Positions 33,874-45,605 of a DNA stretch of 45,921 nucleotides are shown piece by piece (position 1 is the stretch's first letter; each line of letters opens with the position of its first letter). The position numbers and the translations under genes are program-made. The notes under the pieces are model-generated. The model did not search any database. It was given only the letters and a program-made list of their open reading frames with translations, and was not told the DNA's origin. Origin of the DNA: an uncultured Bacilli bacterium (GTDB taxonomy: Bacteria; Bacillota_I; Bacilli_A; RF39; UBA660); the NCBI GenBank assembly GCA_947629265.1, contig CANRCZ010000009.1, positions 1 through 45,921 on the forward strand, read 5' to 3'.

Positions 33874-34026
33874 TTAATAAAAAGTTTTAATTTTTTCTTT
33901 CAAAATATAAAATTGCTTTTCAGTAATTAAATTTAATTTAAATAATTTTGATAAAACTGATAAGTTAATTGTTTCATCAATAATTTTATCAATTTCTAAT
34001 TGTGTCAATTGTTTTGTTTCTGTCAA
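33874..34026 (-). CDS. Small SHOCT-like protein next to the recombinase
   Basis: A 50-residue frame starts at TTG (34026) behind a strong AAGGGGG site. It reads TETKQLTQLEIDKIIDETIN, then LSKLFKLNLITEKQFYILK. The short helical hairpin with L-x-x-L-x-x-x-x-x-I-T-x-x-x-F/Y resembles SHOCT-type small proteins that often precede serine recombinases in Firmicute mobile elements. Role unknown. Confidence 0.6.
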   Translation of the reverse strand: MTETKQLTQLEIDKIIDETINLSVLSKLFKLNLITEKQFYILKEKIKTFY

Positions 34027-34182
34027 TAAAATTCCCCCTTTCCTTTTAATTTTTAATAAAATTTCATCATTGCTAATCTCGATTCCTTTCTATTTAAACT
34101 TTTAACAAACATTATTATCTAAATTCACTTAATAAATTATTCATTTCTTATAATTCCTTTAATAAATACTTTGGTTATCTTT

Positions 34183-34222
34183 AAAAAAATAATCAAGAAA
34201 ATTATAGTATAATTCTCTTGAT
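34183..34222 (-). terminator. Intrinsic terminator of the transfer gene operon
   Basis: ATCAAGA...TATAATT-type inverted repeat (34192-34222, stem of about 12 bp with one mismatch) is followed by a T run (34183-34189). It separates the long upstream operon from the recombinase unit. Confidence 0.75.
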
Positions 34223-34390
34223 ATATTTAAACTTACATAAATATTTTTGTATTAATTTAGAGCATATCTTTAGTAATAATATTAAACTTGATATAATTAT
34301 CGTTTGAATCAGTAATAACATTGATTTTTCTGATATTATGATATCATTTAAGTTTATATCCTCAAATCTACATTCGTTATTAATCCTCAT
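34202..34390 (-). CDS. Small membrane protein of the element
   Basis: A 62-residue protein has one hydrophobic helix (about residues 24-46, MLLLIQTIIISSLILLL) and a basic C-terminal tail. It overlaps the upstream gene by 11 bases and its end lies in the terminator. No known family; seen only as the last gene of the operon. Confidence 0.45.
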   Translation of the reverse strand: MRINNECRFEDINLNDIIISEKSMLLLIQTIIISSLILLLKICSKLIQKYLCKFKYIKRIIL

Positions 34391-34889
34391 TAATCTTTTG
34401 TTCTATTATATTTTTTGCTATTTCATAACCATTGATATCTAATTCAAGTGTTGGATATTTGTCATTAAATAAAGTTTCATTATCTAACATTATAAAAATT
34501 TCTGCTAGTACATCAAGTTTTTCATTATAAGATAAATTTTCAAACATTGATAATAGCGACTTATCACATTCATTGTAATGAATTCCTACTACATTACCAT
34601 TTTCTTGATATGCCTTACTTAATGACTCCTCTACATTATTAAACACCATTGTTAAGTATTCTAAATAAATTTCTGCAAAATTATTATTTAATCCAATCAT
34701 ATCTAGATCGAAAATAATAATATCATCTTCTTCGATTAAATTTGGATTTACTTCATTTTTATTATTTATATGACCAGCATTTAAACGATCAAAAACATAA
34801 ATAACAAATTTTAATTTACCTGTTTCTTTAAATTCAGCTAATTTTTCAAATACTTTTCTAACGTTATCAGTAGTATCAGTAATATACAT
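34380..34889 (-). CDS. Acidic protein of unknown function in the element
   Basis: This 169-residue soluble protein is acidic and Asn-rich, beginning MYITDTTDNVRKVFEKLAEF. It includes KLKFVIYVFDRLNAGHI and EDDIIIFDLDMIGLNN, which alternate like an alpha/beta fold, and ends with helices. I recognise no domain. AAAGGAGGGATTTAT precedes the ATG. The gap of 225 bases upstream holds no convincing gene. Confidence 0.5.
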   Translation of the reverse strand: MYITDTTDNVRKVFEKLAEFKETGKLKFVIYVFDRLNAGHINNKNEVNPNLIEEDDIIIFDLDMIGLNNNFAEIYLEYLTMVFNNVEESLSKAYQENGNVVGIHYNECDKSLLSMFENLSYNEKLDVLAEIFIMLDNETLFNDKYPTLELDINGYEIAKNIIEQKINED

Positions 34890-35114
34890 ATAAATCCCTC
34901 CTTTATTACTTTAAATACTGCTTTTTTAATGCCCCTTAATTCACTATTTCTAGCCATTTTAAGCCATTTTATTTTTTTAGATTTACAGCTATTCAAATAA
35001 TACTGTTAAACTCCTTAAAATCGACACTAGAAAATGAATATCGTAAATTTAGGTTAAATAATTTATCACTCTAACAAATGAATTTTGCAAGAGTTTTTTT
35101 GCATTTTTTTAAAT

Positions 35115-35936
35115 TTATCTTTCAATACTATTTTCAACAGTTTTATTTAGAACCTCTAACTCGTTACAATTAACTATTATACGATCATTATTATCCTTGT
35201 CTTTATAAGAGCTTATCGTTCCTTTAATATTTACAACATCATTTATCTTGATATTATTTATATAGTCATCTAATACACTTTTTTCAAGTAATACTGATAA
35301 AGCATTATTTTTATAACCAAATTCATATCCCTGAGCTACTTTAATAAATCGTGCTTTTGAATTATCTTTTTTTATAAATTCTTTACCAATATTAACTATT
35401 TTACCTCCTATCTCAATACAATTTTTCTTTAATAAATTATCTTTTTCTTTATTATTATCTTTATCCTTTTCAAAAAATAATTCTTCAAATGATTTTTTAT
35501 AAGGTATTTCTTCAATTTCTTTAAAGAAATTGTGGTACTTACTACTTTGATTAATATAAAACTTTAAATTATTATAACTATCTTCATTATCACATACTAA
35601 GTAAGTAACTTCGCAAGCATCATCAAAACATTCATGTACAGTTTCTATATAAGTATGCTTAGAATAATTCTGCAAACAAACAGTATAATCTTTATCGCAA
35701 AAATAAATACTATTATAGTTACTATCTTTAAACTCATCATCTAATAATCGATTTACTGAAATCAAACCTGTCTGTTCTTTATCTTTTAAAACTTTTTGAT
35801 ATGTACAATCATAGGTAGTAAGTACTCCTTTAGTTTTACCCTTAATATCCATACTAACAATATAATCATAAGTTGGAGTTCTATAGTTACTTAGTTTGTC
35901 TGCAACTTGATTTAAAATTTTTTCTCTTATTTTCAT
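35115..35936 (-). CDS. OB-fold-like nucleic-acid-binding protein of the element
   Basis: This 273-residue protein's N-terminal 155 residues match nothing I know and contain paired Cys (FCDKDYTVCLQN; HECFDDACEVTYLVC). The last 100 residues read as a single-strand DNA-binding OB fold: EIGGKIVNIGKEF...ARFIKVAQGYEFGYKNNALSVLLEK, then INDVVNIKGTISSYKDK...RIIVNCNELEVL. A role in handling transferred single-stranded DNA is plausible. It starts two bases after the methylase-helicase gene in the same operon, coupled through its TAATTATG junction. Confidence 0.55.
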   Translation of the reverse strand: MKIREKILNQVADKLSNYRTPTYDYIVSMDIKGKTKGVLTTYDCTYQKVLKDKEQTGLISVNRLLDDEFKDSNYNSIYFCDKDYTVCLQNYSKHTYIETVHECFDDACEVTYLVCDNEDSYNNLKFYINQSSKYHNFFKEIEEIPYKKSFEELFFEKDKDNNKEKDNLLKKNCIEIGGKIVNIGKEFIKKDNSKARFIKVAQGYEFGYKNNALSVLLEKSVLDDYINNIKINDVVNIKGTISSYKDKDNNDRIIVNCNELEVLNKTVENSIER

Positions 35937-35938
35937 AA

Positions 35939-38900
35939 TTAACGCTCCATTTCTTTTTCTTCAATTTTATTTTCAATATCTTCATCTTCATTAACCAATG
36001 TAGGAACTTTATCTTCTTTATCTAAATCAAGTTCACTATCAATTCTTGCTTTTTCTTTTTGTAATTCTCTAATACGATCTTGTTGCATAAAAGGTTTATC
36101 TAATTCTTCTTTAATGTCAACTAATTGTTTATTGGTATAATCAATTTGCTCTTTAACCGTATTAATCTTATTTTCAAAACTTTTTAACATATTTTCTAAT
36201 TTTAGAATATTACCAATTTCATCAATATTGTTTATTTGTACTTTATACTTTCCTACACCTTTTATATATATAATAGGAGTGAAGAGTAATTCTTCTCTTG
36301 TCCCAACAATATCAAAACCACTTATTTCACCTATTTTTGTTTCTTCTCCTACTTTTAATAAAGATAAGCATTGATAAAACTTTGTACTTGCATCTTTTCT
36401 TGAATCAAATAGTTGATCTCTAAGAGTAATTTGAAAATTATCAGCTGATAAATCTTTCACTTTTAAAATATCAGCTTCAAGCCCACTTAAATATTGAGTT
36501 TGATATTTTAATTGTCCTGGCAAAACACGATTATATTTTGTTTCTAATTCAATATGCGATTTGTCATATCTACTTTTAGACAAATATAATTGTTTTAATT
36601 CATTTTCAACTTTAAATTTCTCTAATATTAATGGATTTCCACTTGCAAGTGCTTTTACCTCGGCATAAGTAAGCGTATCTCTATCTAAATCTTCAGCAGT
36701 TCTTCCTCCTCCATTACTATTTGTCATAATCTGATTAATAAAAGTAGATTTTGTTTGAATTAATTGGTATGAATAAGCATCAAAACTACCCTCAGTTACA
36801 TATCTATAAATTTCAACCTCAGGATTTTGATTTCCTTGTCTTAATATTCTACCCTCTCGTTGTTCTATATCACTAGGTCGCCATGGACAATCAAGATGAT
36901 GTAAAGCAATTAATTTATCTTGAACATTCATTCCTGCTCCCATCTTTGATGTTGAACCTATTAAAATTCTTTTTGTACCATTTCTCATATCTTCAAACAA
37001 CTTTAATTTTTGAGGATTAGTTTTAGCATTATGAATAAATTCAATCTCGTTTTCAGGTATTCCTTTTGCTATCAATTTATTTTTAATATCATCATAAACA
37101 TTAAATGTTCCATCATTTTTTGGTGTGGATAAATCACAAAAGACAAGTTGTGTTAACCTGTCTTCTTTATTTTCCAACCATATTCTATAAATATTTTCAA
37201 CTGCCATATTTACTTTTGAATTTGGTAGATCAGGCATATTTGGATCGACTATTCTTAAATCTAATGCTGCCTTTCTACCATCATTAGTTACTAAAAGCAT
37301 ATTATCTACTCTAGGATCACAACCATCTCTTATCGTTTCACTCCGTTCTGCTAATTTATCTACATATTCAGCAAGTTCATCACTTTTAGGAGCAACAATA
37401 GTTTTATAATCCCCCTCCTTTAATTTTGGTACTGATAAATCTAACATTTTTGATGTTTTAATGTCAGCTATTTCTTTAAATAATGTCATTAATTCTGGAA
37501 TATTAAAAAATTGAGCAAATCGTGCTTTTGTTCTAAATCCACTACCATCAGGTGACATTTCAAAACTATTTACTATTTCTCCAAAAGTAGAAGCCCATTC
37601 ATCAAAATGTTCTAATCCCATTTCTCTTAACCGATCAAGTTGTAAATATTTTTGCATAGCAAATAATTCTCCCATCGAATTAGAAATAGGAGTTCCTGTT
37701 GCAAAGACTGCACCTTTACCACCATTATTTTCAAGAATATATCTTATCTTCATAAATAGATCTGTTGCTTTTTTAGATTCACTATTATTTATTCCTGCAA
37801 CATTTCTAATTTTAGAAAACATAGGTAAATTTTTAAACATGTGTGCCTCATCAACAATTAATTGATCTACACCTAGTTCTTCAAATGTTACAATATTATC
37901 CTTTGGACTATCTAATAATGCTGTTAATTTTTTTTCCATATTAGTTTTAATTTGCTCTAATTTTCTAACACTTAAACTCTCATTAGATTCAGCTTTAATT
38001 CTTTCAATAGCTCCAACAATATCTTCAATTTGTTTTTCAATGTGTTTTTGCTCATATTCTTTACTTATTGGAATTAATCCAAAACTGGAATGTGCAATTA
38101 AAACTGCATCCCATTCTCCTGTTGCAATTTTTGCCACTAATTTTTTTCTTCTTGTTTTTTCAAAATCTTTTTGAGTTGCTACTAAAATATTAGCAGTTGG
38201 ATATAATTTTAAAATTTCATTTGCCCATTGTCCTATTAAATGATTTGGTACTACGAACATTGGCTTATTCACAATTCCTAACCTTTTTAATTCCATTGCA
38301 CTTGCAATACATTCATAAGTTTTTCCTGCACCTACTGCATGAGCAAGTAAAGCATTACCACCGTATAAAACACGAGCTACAGCATTTTTTTGATGTGGAC
38401 GAAGTTCAATACTTGGATTCATTCCATCAAATGTTAAATGGCTACCATCATATTCTCGCTCTTTCATACAATTAAAATTCTCATTATAAATTTTAACTAA
38501 TCTATTTCTTCTATCTTCATCTTTCCAAATCCATTCTTTAAACTCTTGTTTTATTAGTTCTTGTTTTTCTCTTGCATTTGCAGTTTCAACAGGATTTATT
38601 ACTCTTCGATCATCTTCTAATTTATCATATACAGTAATACTTTGAAGATTTAATGTATTTTTTATTATAGATAAAGCATCCGCTCTAGCAGTACCCCAAG
38701 TATTTGTATTTTTAATACCATATCCATAAAGACCACTTGCTTGAAACAACCATGTATTTACCGCTTTAGCATATTTTATTTTTAAATTGCTTCTATTATA
38801 AATAGGAATATCCAAAAGTTCATAACAAAATTGATGATAAATATCTTCAGGTATCCAAGTTGATCCTAATTTAATACTTATTTCATCATATTCAAGAGGT

Positions 38901-41900
38901 TCAGGTTGTACTTTTTCTAACGCCTCTATGTTTCTATCATATTTATTATCTTCGTTAATTGATTTTGCATAGTTAAGTTTTTGTTTCACATTTCCACTCA
39001 AATATTCACTAGCAAGAACCCACCCTTTATTAAAATCATGTATTTTAGCAGGATCTTGATATATTAAATTATCTAACTCATCAATAATCTCATTTTCTTC
39101 TTTTGGATATAATGTTTTCATATATTCAAAATCCACACATCCACGATTATTTAAAGAATATCTTAATGCTTCTTCGGCACTTTCAGCACTTGTTATTTGT
39201 TTTCTTTTTCTGATAGTTCTTTTAGTAAAGACGTCCCCTTTTTCATAAACAGGTTTATCATCTTCTTCATCTTTACTAACTTTATTTTCAATAGATGTAA
39301 GTAGATAATAATCTGGATCACTATCAAATGCACGAGCATTTACATTGTCGTTTATGTATCCATATTTTTTACAAAATTCATCATAAACAGTACTTAATAT
39401 TTGTTGTGTTTCCTTTAATTCTTCATCAGTTCCATCTTTTAATTGTATATCAAATACATCTCTTAACGCATTTTTAACTTTACATAAACCAATAATTCTT
39501 TTGGCTACCATGCCATCTTGAATTGCGTATGGAACTAAAACTGAATCCACTCTTTGATAAATTACATCTTTATTATCAATATTTTTTATAATAAACGCAT
39601 TATTTTTTATACTATCATCAGCATCTAATAATTTATATTCTGTACTTATATCTTCTTCATTAAATACTCTTCTTTCATAAACATTATTGGGTAAATTAGA
39701 TATCGCCTGATCCATTAATGTATTTATATCTTCATCAATAGGATTTAACGTATTGTCATAACCATAAGCAGTCGATTTTAATTCCATTTTTCCAAGCATC
39801 ATGTTTGGATTATCAATATAATAATTATTTATTGTAATACCATCATCATATTCGCTTGTATAAATCCACTTTTCATCACTTATATCTAATTTAAGTTCAT
39901 CTCTTTTTTTTAGGAATATAATATCTGATGTAACCTTTGTGTTTGCATTACCCAAAAAAGTATTATTTGGTAATCTTATTGCGCCTAAAAATTCAGCTCG
40001 TTTTGCAATATATTCTCTTACACTTTTATCTTTTTTATCAAGCGTTCCATCAGTAGTAATGAAAGCAATTATACCACCCGATCTTACCTTATCTAAGGTT
40101 TTTTGAAAGAAATAATCATGTATTTTAAATTTTTCTTTATATCTTTTATCATATACTGTGTTGCTACCAAAAGGAACATTACCAATAGCGATATCATATA
40201 AATTATCAACTACTTTTGAATTTTCAAAACTATTTATTTCTATTTTAGCAGTTGGATATAATTTTTTAGCAATTCTTCCACTAATACTATCAATTTCTAC
40301 ACCATATAATTTTGATTTATCAAATTTACTTGGTAATCTTCCAAAAAAATTTCCTATTCCGCATGATGGCTCTAATATATTGCCTTTTTCAAAACCAAAC
40401 TTATCTAAGGCTTTATATATGCTATCTATTGCAATATTCGGAGTATAAAAGGATGTTAAGGTAGAATGTAAAGCATCTTTGTATTCCTCTTCTGTTAAAA
40501 GTAACTTTAATCTTTCTCTTTCACTATTCCAATTTTCTTTTCTTTCATCAAAAGCATCAACAATTCCACCCCAACCTACATATTTTGATAAAATATTTTG
40601 TTCATCTAGCGTTGCATTTCTATCTTCTTTTTCAAGTTTTTTCAATAATTCGATAGCTTCTATATTATCTTTAAATCTTGATTTTGCTCCAAAACTTGTG
40701 TCGATTTTATTATCATCAATATGATAATTAATTGGTGGATATCGCTCTAATATTTCTTTGCCATCACTATTATAATTATGTTGCTCTAAAATATTGGTTT
40801 CAAGACCATTAGGTGTTGGAATTATTTCTGTAGTAGTAACTCTATAATCAATATCTTTTGAATTATTAGTTATCGATGAAACTTGTTCATCTACTTGTTC
40901 TAATTCTTTATTATCAATTTCAGTTTGATCAACTAACTTTGTACTTGGTATATCCAAGTCGAATTTTTTATCATCAAAATTATTCCAATAAATATGAATA
41001 ATATCTGGCGAAAATAGAATTTCAAAATCTTTATCTTTATATAAAGATTGAATAAACGCATTATTAAGTAATCCATCATTTAATTTTTTTTCATCAGTTT
41101 TATCTTTATTAAAATATGTAAAACTATTTTCTCTATCAGCTACTCCATCAATAATAGAACTTTTTAATAAAATAGATAAATTTCTTTTATTAGATTTTAT
41201 ATGTTCCCATTTTTGTAATTCTACTTTATAAATATCAAATGTATTTTGATATTTAGTATCGAATGAATTAAATATATCACATATTTTACTAGCTAGTTCT
41301 TCTTCGATTGGTGCAAATAATGACATTTGCTCAGGCTCGCTATTTTTAGCTATATTACTTTCGTTCTTTATATCATAACTTAAAGTTTTTTCCTCTATAA
41401 TTGGGCTTGTCAAATTAGACTTTTCTTTTTTATGAAACTTAATACTATATCTTTCATAGAAATTATCATATATTCTATTTAAAATTTTTTCATTTATATT
41501 TGTACTATCTTCTAAACCTGATATAAAATCTTGTTTTTCACTTTCATTTATAAATTCATCATTTTTAAATTGTGAAAGGACATTGTCTTGAATATAATTT
41601 CGAGTTTTTTCAAGAAGATCGGCTTTCTCCATAAAATCATTGTATAAAATTGCAGTTTCTTTATTAGCAATTTGCATACATTTTAAAATATCGTCTGTAT
41701 CCATTATTTCTTCTAATAGTTCATAAGAGCTTGGAAGATTATAGATATTAAAATTTGATTTAGCTAAAAAAAGTGAAGTCATTGTTCTAGCAACAAACTC
41801 CACCTCATCTTCAGTCATAGTATAATAATTATTCATTATTTGTTTTAATGATATTTCATAAAAGGTATTATAAAAATTTTGGTTTATACTTATATTTTCA

Positions 41901-42286
41901 TCATTTTCTAAATCCATGCTATTTTGATAGTAGCTTAAAATAATATCATCAACAATATGGTTATAATTTAAAATTCTATATTCTCTACCATAGGTCTGTC
42001 TAATATCAAAAACATATATTTTTCCGTTTTCGCCGATTATTGGTATTCCTTTACTTTTTGGCTTAATTCTTCTACCTATTTCATCACTATTCCAATCATC
42101 AAATGTCATAAAAATTGTTCCACTAGAATTATAAGTGTATAAGTTAAGAACATTATCTACACTATATTTATCTAATATTTTTGACCAATAGTTTATAAAC
42201 TTATTCCAACTAAATGTATCTAACTGTATATCTTTTAAAGTTTCATCTCTTATTCCAAAAAATTCTCCTGTAAATTCATTATTCAT
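35939..42286 (-). CDS. Giant methylase-helicase fusion protein of conjugative elements
   Basis: This 2115-residue protein is of the type often found in Firmicute and Bacteroidetes conjugative elements. The N-terminal region (1-110) has [17 protein letters not shown], similar to ArdC-like starts. An N6-adenine methylase-like domain has motif [10 protein letters not shown] (near residue 639) and motif IV written NVPF (near 703) in place of NPPF/Y. A superfamily 2 helicase follows with Walker A AVGAGKT (near 1317), DEAH (near 1480), ATGTPISNS and [10 protein letters not shown] (near 1810). A coiled coil closes the protein. Such proteins may protect or process transferred DNA; methylation activity is not proven and motif IV is atypical. 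The gene ends in the EMER codons shared with other genes of the operon. Confidence 0.85.
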   Translation of the reverse strand: MNNEFTGEFFGIRDETLKDIQLDTFSWNKFINYWSKILDKYSVDNVLNLYTYNSSGTIFMTFDDWNSDEIGRRIKPKSKGIPIIGENGKIYVFDIRQTYGREYRILNYNHIVDDIILSYYQNSMDLENDENISINQNFYNTFYEISLKQIMNNYYTMTEDEVEFVARTMTSLFLAKSNFNIYNLPSSYELLEEIMDTDDILKCMQIANKETAILYNDFMEKADLLEKTRNYIQDNVLSQFKNDEFINESEKQDFISGLEDSTNINEKILNRIYDNFYERYSIKFHKKEKSNLTSPIIEEKTLSYDIKNESNIAKNSEPEQMSLFAPIEEELASKICDIFNSFDTKYQNTFDIYKVELQKWEHIKSNKRNLSILLKSSIIDGVADRENSFTYFNKDKTDEKKLNDGLLNNAFIQSLYKDKDFEILFSPDIIHIYWNNFDDKKFDLDIPSTKLVDQTEIDNKELEQVDEQVSSITNNSKDIDYRVTTTEIIPTPNGLETNILEQHNYNSDGKEILERYPPINYHIDDNKIDTSFGAKSRFKDNIEAIELLKKLEKEDRNATLDEQNILSKYVGWGGIVDAFDERKENWNSERERLKLLLTEEEYKDALHSTLTSFYTPNIAIDSIYKALDKFGFEKGNILEPSCGIGNFFGRLPSKFDKSKLYGVEIDSISGRIAKKLYPTAKIEINSFENSKVVDNLYDIAIGNVPFGSNTVYDKRYKEKFKIHDYFFQKTLDKVRSGGIIAFITTDGTLDKKDKSVREYIAKRAEFLGAIRLPNNTFLGNANTKVTSDIIFLKKRDELKLDISDEKWIYTSEYDDGITINNYYIDNPNMMLGKMELKSTAYGYDNTLNPIDEDINTLMDQAISNLPNNVYERRVFNEEDISTEYKLLDADDSIKNNAFIIKNIDNKDVIYQRVDSVLVPYAIQDGMVAKRIIGLCKVKNALRDVFDIQLKDGTDEELKETQQILSTVYDEFCKKYGYINDNVNARAFDSDPDYYLLTSIENKVSKDEEDDKPVYEKGDVFTKRTIRKRKQITSAESAEEALRYSLNNRGCVDFEYMKTLYPKEENEIIDELDNLIYQDPAKIHDFNKGWVLASEYLSGNVKQKLNYAKSINEDNKYDRNIEALEKVQPEPLEYDEISIKLGSTWIPEDIYHQFCYELLDIPIYNRSNLKIKYAKAVNTWLFQASGLYGYGIKNTNTWGTARADALSIIKNTLNLQSITVYDKLEDDRRVINPVETANAREKQELIKQEFKEWIWKDEDRRNRLVKIYNENFNCMKEREYDGSHLTFDGMNPSIELRPHQKNAVARVLYGGNALLAHAVGAGKTYECIASAMELKRLGIVNKPMFVVPNHLIGQWANEILKLYPTANILVATQKDFEKTRRKKLVAKIATGEWDAVLIAHSSFGLIPISKEYEQKHIEKQIEDIVGAIERIKAESNESLSVRKLEQIKTNMEKKLTALLDSPKDNIVTFEELGVDQLIVDEAHMFKNLPMFSKIRNVAGINNSESKKATDLFMKIRYILENNGGKGAVFATGTPISNSMGELFAMQKYLQLDRLREMGLEHFDEWASTFGEIVNSFEMSPDGSGFRTKARFAQFFNIPELMTLFKEIADIKTSKMLDLSVPKLKEGDYKTIVAPKSDELAEYVDKLAERSETIRDGCDPRVDNMLLVTNDGRKAALDLRIVDPNMPDLPNSKVNMAVENIYRIWLENKEDRLTQLVFCDLSTPKNDGTFNVYDDIKNKLIAKGIPENEIEFIHNAKTNPQKLKLFEDMRNGTKRILIGSTSKMGAGMNVQDKLIALHHLDCPWRPSDIEQREGRILRQGNQNPEVEIYRYVTEGSFDAYSYQLIQTKSTFINQIMTNSNGGGRTAEDLDRDTLTYAEVKALASGNPLILEKFKVENELKQLYLSKSRYDKSHIELETKYNRVLPGQLKYQTQYLSGLEADILKVKDLSADNFQITLRDQLFDSRKDASTKFYQCLSLLKVGEETKIGEISGFDIVGTREELLFTPIIYIKGVGKYKVQINNIDEIGNILKLENMLKSFENKINTVKEQIDYTNKQLVDIKEELDKPFMQQDRIRELQKEKARIDSELDLDKEDKVPTLVNEDEDIENKIEEKEMER

Positions 42287-42300
42287 TTTCTACACCTCTT

Positions 42301-44274
42301 TTACATTTCTTTTTCACGATCAACTAAAAAAATCTCTATCAGAGAGTTTCTATTTTTCTTATTCACCTTTTCTTTATCGGATATTGCATTATATGCAAAA
42401 TTATATTTTTCACTTAGTTCTTCTAAACCGACAATATCAGCAGTAGATAATGGCGGTGCTAAATATAGTTTAGCTATCATGACATTATTTTCTTTAACAT
42501 AATCTACATTAAAATCTATCTTACCAAATATTTTTATTACCTTATTAATTATAGACACTAATTTTGTTTTCATTTGTGATTCAACTGTATTTAATTTTGT
42601 TTCTTCATTACTATTTGCACTTTCAAATTTTAATTGTTCTACTGTGTAATATGTATTAACTAATCTTTCAAGAGGTCTTGTTTCTCTACTAATACACCCT
42701 TTTTTATAACAACTAAATTTTTGATAGACAACTGTATCTCTAAAAATCGGATAACCAATGGTTGGAAATATAATTGTTTTATAATGTAATTGTTTTATTT
42801 CATCAGCAGTCATCAAATTCCTAGCAATTAAACTAGTTCCTTTGCTACCATTATTATTTATTAAACTTATAGAATAATTTAGTGATGTAGTTTCAATAGT
42901 TTTGTTTCCTAATCTTTTTGATATAGCTTCAGCAGTTTCTTGTGTATTAGTTTTTAAATATGCTAATCCACAGTTATCTTGAATTATTTGACTTACCTCT
43001 TTACCATACAAATTATCAAGCTGAGCAAAACTTTGTAAAAAGAATTGAAAATACATACCTCTTGATCTTGCTACTGATACTATCGTTTCAATATCTGATA
43101 ATGGTGGGGTGTTAGCAAATTCATCTAATAAAAATACTAAATCATATGGCAACCTTTTATTGGGCTGAGAATTACATAATAAAACTAATGTCTTATATAT
43201 TAATGAAACAACTATTGATACTAAAGCATAATATATTTTTGACTCATCAGGAATACAACAATATAAAACAGTCGGTTCTTTACCTAATATATCAAAATCA
43301 AAATCGGAATTAGATGTAATATTTTCTACATTAACATCATCAAATAAGGTCATTCGTTCATTAAAAATACTTGTTATACTTTTATAAGTATTTTCACTTG
43401 TTGATATAATAGGAATTAACTTATCTTTACTTTTTAATCCATAAGGTTTTGCCTCAACATATTTTCTTAATGTTTTAAGATTTCTTTCAGTCATAGAACT
43501 ATTTTGAAATTTCTTGATTGATGATAGTGTTATTTGCTCCCTCCTAATTTTTCCATCAGCATAATCTTCTAAAAATAATGAAATAATACCATATAATAAA
43601 TCACTAGCACTATTATTCCAAAATGCCTCTTTTGCTGTTTTATCTTCCATAATCATTGTAGATAAAGAACTAATTAATTGATTACACTCTGCCAAGTGTT
43701 CTATTGATTTATTTTTGTAATTCATTTTTTTCTTTTCATCAAGTTCATTATTTGCTAATTTTTCATTTTTGTTAAATAATTCATATTCTCTGATAATTGG
43801 TTCTAAAATATTCAAATGATTTGACAAACTAGGATTTCTAAAATCTAATGTCAAAATCTTGTACCCTTGTTCTTCAAACATCTTACTAGTTGTAGAAAAA
43901 ATTTCTCCCTTAGGATCGGTAATAAAGACACTCTTTTTTATATCAGCATTAGCAATAAAACTACATTGTGGTATTACTGCAGTAACACTTTTTCCACTAC
44001 CAGTTGATCCCAAATATATCCAATGTGGTGTATCAAAATCAAACCAAACTTGTTTATTATCTTTTGAATAATATACAGGAAATCCACTCTTTTTAATGTG
44101 TTTTATTTGTTCCTTATGAAAATTTTTTTCTATTTCTTGTTTTGTTGCCCATCTTGCTGAACCATGCTCATTATTACTTTTTATCTTCTGTCTAGTTATT
44201 AATGGCTCTATAAAATATAAAAAAATGATAATTAATGTTACTATAACCAAAACTACCATATGTAATATTGGCAT
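42301..44274 (-). CDS. VirD4/TraG-type conjugation coupling protein
   Basis: This 657-residue ATPase delivers DNA-relaxase complexes to the mating channel. One N-terminal membrane helix (residues 5-25), then EHGSARWATKQEI, Walker A LGSTGSGKS (residues 88-96), the motif FITDPKGEIF, Walker B FLLDEFANTPPL and SRGMYFQFFLQS. The C-terminal 100 residues are charged and specific to the element. It is the best evidence that the region is conjugative; the relaxase and the rest of the type IV secretion genes are not in the window and would lie beyond 45.9 kb. Confidence 0.9.
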   Translation of the reverse strand: MPILHMVVLVIVTLIIIFLYFIEPLITRQKIKSNNEHGSARWATKQEIEKNFHKEQIKHIKKSGFPVYYSKDNKQVWFDFDTPHWIYLGSTGSGKSVTAVIPQCSFIANADIKKSVFITDPKGEIFSTTSKMFEEQGYKILTLDFRNPSLSNHLNILEPIIREYELFNKNEKLANNELDEKKKMNYKNKSIEHLAECNQLISSLSTMIMEDKTAKEAFWNNSASDLLYGIISLFLEDYADGKIRREQITLSSIKKFQNSSMTERNLKTLRKYVEAKPYGLKSKDKLIPIISTSENTYKSITSIFNERMTLFDDVNVENITSNSDFDFDILGKEPTVLYCCIPDESKIYYALVSIVVSLIYKTLVLLCNSQPNKRLPYDLVFLLDEFANTPPLSDIETIVSVARSRGMYFQFFLQSFAQLDNLYGKEVSQIIQDNCGLAYLKTNTQETAEAISKRLGNKTIETTSLNYSISLINNNGSKGTSLIARNLMTADEIKQLHYKTIIFPTIGYPIFRDTVVYQKFSCYKKGCISRETRPLERLVNTYYTVEQLKFESANSNEETKLNTVESQMKTKLVSIINKVIKIFGKIDFNVDYVKENNVMIAKLYLAPPLSTADIVGLEELSEKYNFAYNAISDKEKVNKKNRNSLIEIFLVDREKEM

Positions 44275-44276
44275 AA

Positions 44277-45014
44277 TTATCTTTCCATTTCTTCATTTTC
44301 AATAGAATTCTTGACTTTTTCCAACATATCTTCGTTAATTATTTTATATTCTTTTATAGTTTCTTCTTCTGTTTGTAAATTTGTTAATCGATCTATAATA
44401 TCATCTCTTACATTTGGATCGCATTTATTTAAAAATGGACCAAAAGTTGTTAGCATAGGTTCAAAATAAGAATTCTGATAATCATAAACTTTTAAATCAA
44501 CAATTCCAAGCTTATTATTTATATCTACTATTGCATCAGGTAAATCTTCATATTTAATTATAAATTCATCTATTCCAGTATCAATATAAACTAATTTAGT
44601 ATTATCTTTTAATAATTTTTTTATCTCTTCAATATTGTATTGATTAAATTGATTGTTATTTTGTTTTTGGTGAATATTTAAAAATTCTTCAACACCTTGA
44701 CTATCGTATTCTTTTAGTAGATCGAGATTTACATTAGCTACTAGGTATTTTCCCATATTATATTTTTGGGTAGTTTCAATTTTACTAATTATTCCCTTAT
44801 CAAGTAACTTATGTTTAACATTATCAGATATATTTTCTGATAAAAAAATTTGATTATCACTTTTAATTTTTATATCTGGTAAATTTACAGTTATATCTTC
44901 AACTAAATCATCTTCTTGATCGCATACACCTATATAAAGTCGATCATTATTAGCATAGCTTGCAACTTGTAAATAATATTTATTATTAGATTTCTCATAA
45001 AACTTTTTTCTCAT
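44277..45014 (-). CDS. DUF4313-like accessory protein of the element
   Basis: This 245-residue protein's opening (KYYLQVASYANNDRLYIGVCDQEDDLVEDITVNLPD) resembles the DUF4313 domain common in conjugative elements of gut Firmicutes. The rest (about 110-245) is an acidic region with LVYIDTGIDEFIIKYEDLPD that I cannot assign. ATG 45014 is preferred over the GTG two codons earlier because GAGGTGA lies just upstream. Ends ENEEMER and overlaps the ribosome site of virD4. Confidence 0.6.
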   Translation of the reverse strand: MRKKFYEKSNNKYYLQVASYANNDRLYIGVCDQEDDLVEDITVNLPDIKIKSDNQIFLSENISDNVKHKLLDKGIISKIETTQKYNMGKYLVANVNLDLLKEYDSQGVEEFLNIHQKQNNNQFNQYNIEEIKKLLKDNTKLVYIDTGIDEFIIKYEDLPDAIVDINNKLGIVDLKVYDYQNSYFEPMLTTFGPFLNKCDPNVRDDIIDRLTNLQTEEETIKEYKIINEDMLEKVKNSIENEEMER

Positions 45015-45261
45015 TTGCACTCACCTCTTCATTATTAATAATACTTTCTAAAAACTTATTTTCATTTTTCAAAGATGTTATATATAAATGAGATAACTCT
45101 TTTTCAAAATTACCTTTAGTATTTTTTATTTTTGTTTCATATTTACTTATTACTTTTAGATTTTCTTTTATTTTGTTATTTATTTTTAAAACTATTTCAG
45201 TATATTTAGATACTGTTTTTTGCATATTTGAAAATTCAATATTTAATTTAGAAAAATCCAT
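44995..45261 (-). CDS. Small coiled-coil protein of the element
   Basis: An 88-residue protein that is almost entirely one helix with heptads (TVSKYTEIVLKINNKIKENL, then YETKIKNTKGNFEKELSHLY). It starts behind GGAAAGGTAGGG, a ribosome site formed by the last codons of the upstream gene, and overlaps the next gene by 20 bases. Role unknown. Confidence 0.5.
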   Translation of the reverse strand: MDFSKLNIEFSNMQKTVSKYTEIVLKINNKIKENLKVISKYETKIKNTKGNFEKELSHLYITSLKNENKFLESIINNEEVSANEKKVL

Positions 45262-45269
45262 TATAATCC

Positions 45270-45605
45270 CTACCTTTCCATTTCTTCTTTATAAAAATCG
45301 TAATTATCATCTTCAACAGCTTGTAAAATATCATCGTAATCCATATCTTTTACTTTTTCCATAAAAGAATTATCTTTAACATAACATTCAGTTAAAAAAT
45401 AAGCAATTTGAGATGCTGACAAGTTACGATATTCATCATCCAAATATAAATCGTGTGCCAATTCTTGAATATTAATTACTGTTTCATCATCAATATTAAT
45501 TTCTTCATTCCTTGAAACATCATAAATACTATCATATGTACAATATGTAGTTAAATTAGCCTTGTCTTCATTTGATAATCTTTGGTACATTTTTAAAATT
45601 CTCAT
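45270..45605 (-). CDS. Acidic protein of unknown function in the element
   Basis: A 111-residue, strongly acidic, helical protein (MRILKMYQRLSNEDKAN...INIDDETVINIQELAHDLYL...DYDDILQAVEDDNYDFY) ending KEEMER. It has an AGAAAGGAGGAAG ribosome site. No family recognised. The acidic surface recalls DNA-mimic antirestriction proteins (ArdA type), but no ArdA motif is present, so this is only a remark. Confidence 0.5.
   Translation of the reverse strand: MRILKMYQRLSNEDKANLTTYCTYDSIYDVSRNEEINIDDETVINIQELAHDLYLDDEYRNLSASQIAYFLTECYVKDNSFMEKVKDMDYDDILQAVEDDNYDFYKEEMER

Noticed and set aside
34895-35114. A 39-residue frame beginning MARNSELRGIKK in the gap upstream of the gene at 34380-34889
   Set aside because: It has no ribosome site and runs into the start of the next gene; coding evidence is too weak.
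40158-40724. Plus-strand reading frames inside the giant methylase-helicase gene, and similar ones across the window
   Set aside because: They lie opposite strongly supported genes, have low-complexity Ser/Leu/Phe composition expected of antisense frames, and lack ribosome sites.
45270-45605. ArdA-type antirestriction protein
   Set aside because: It is acidic and of suitable length, but no conserved ArdA motif is visible.
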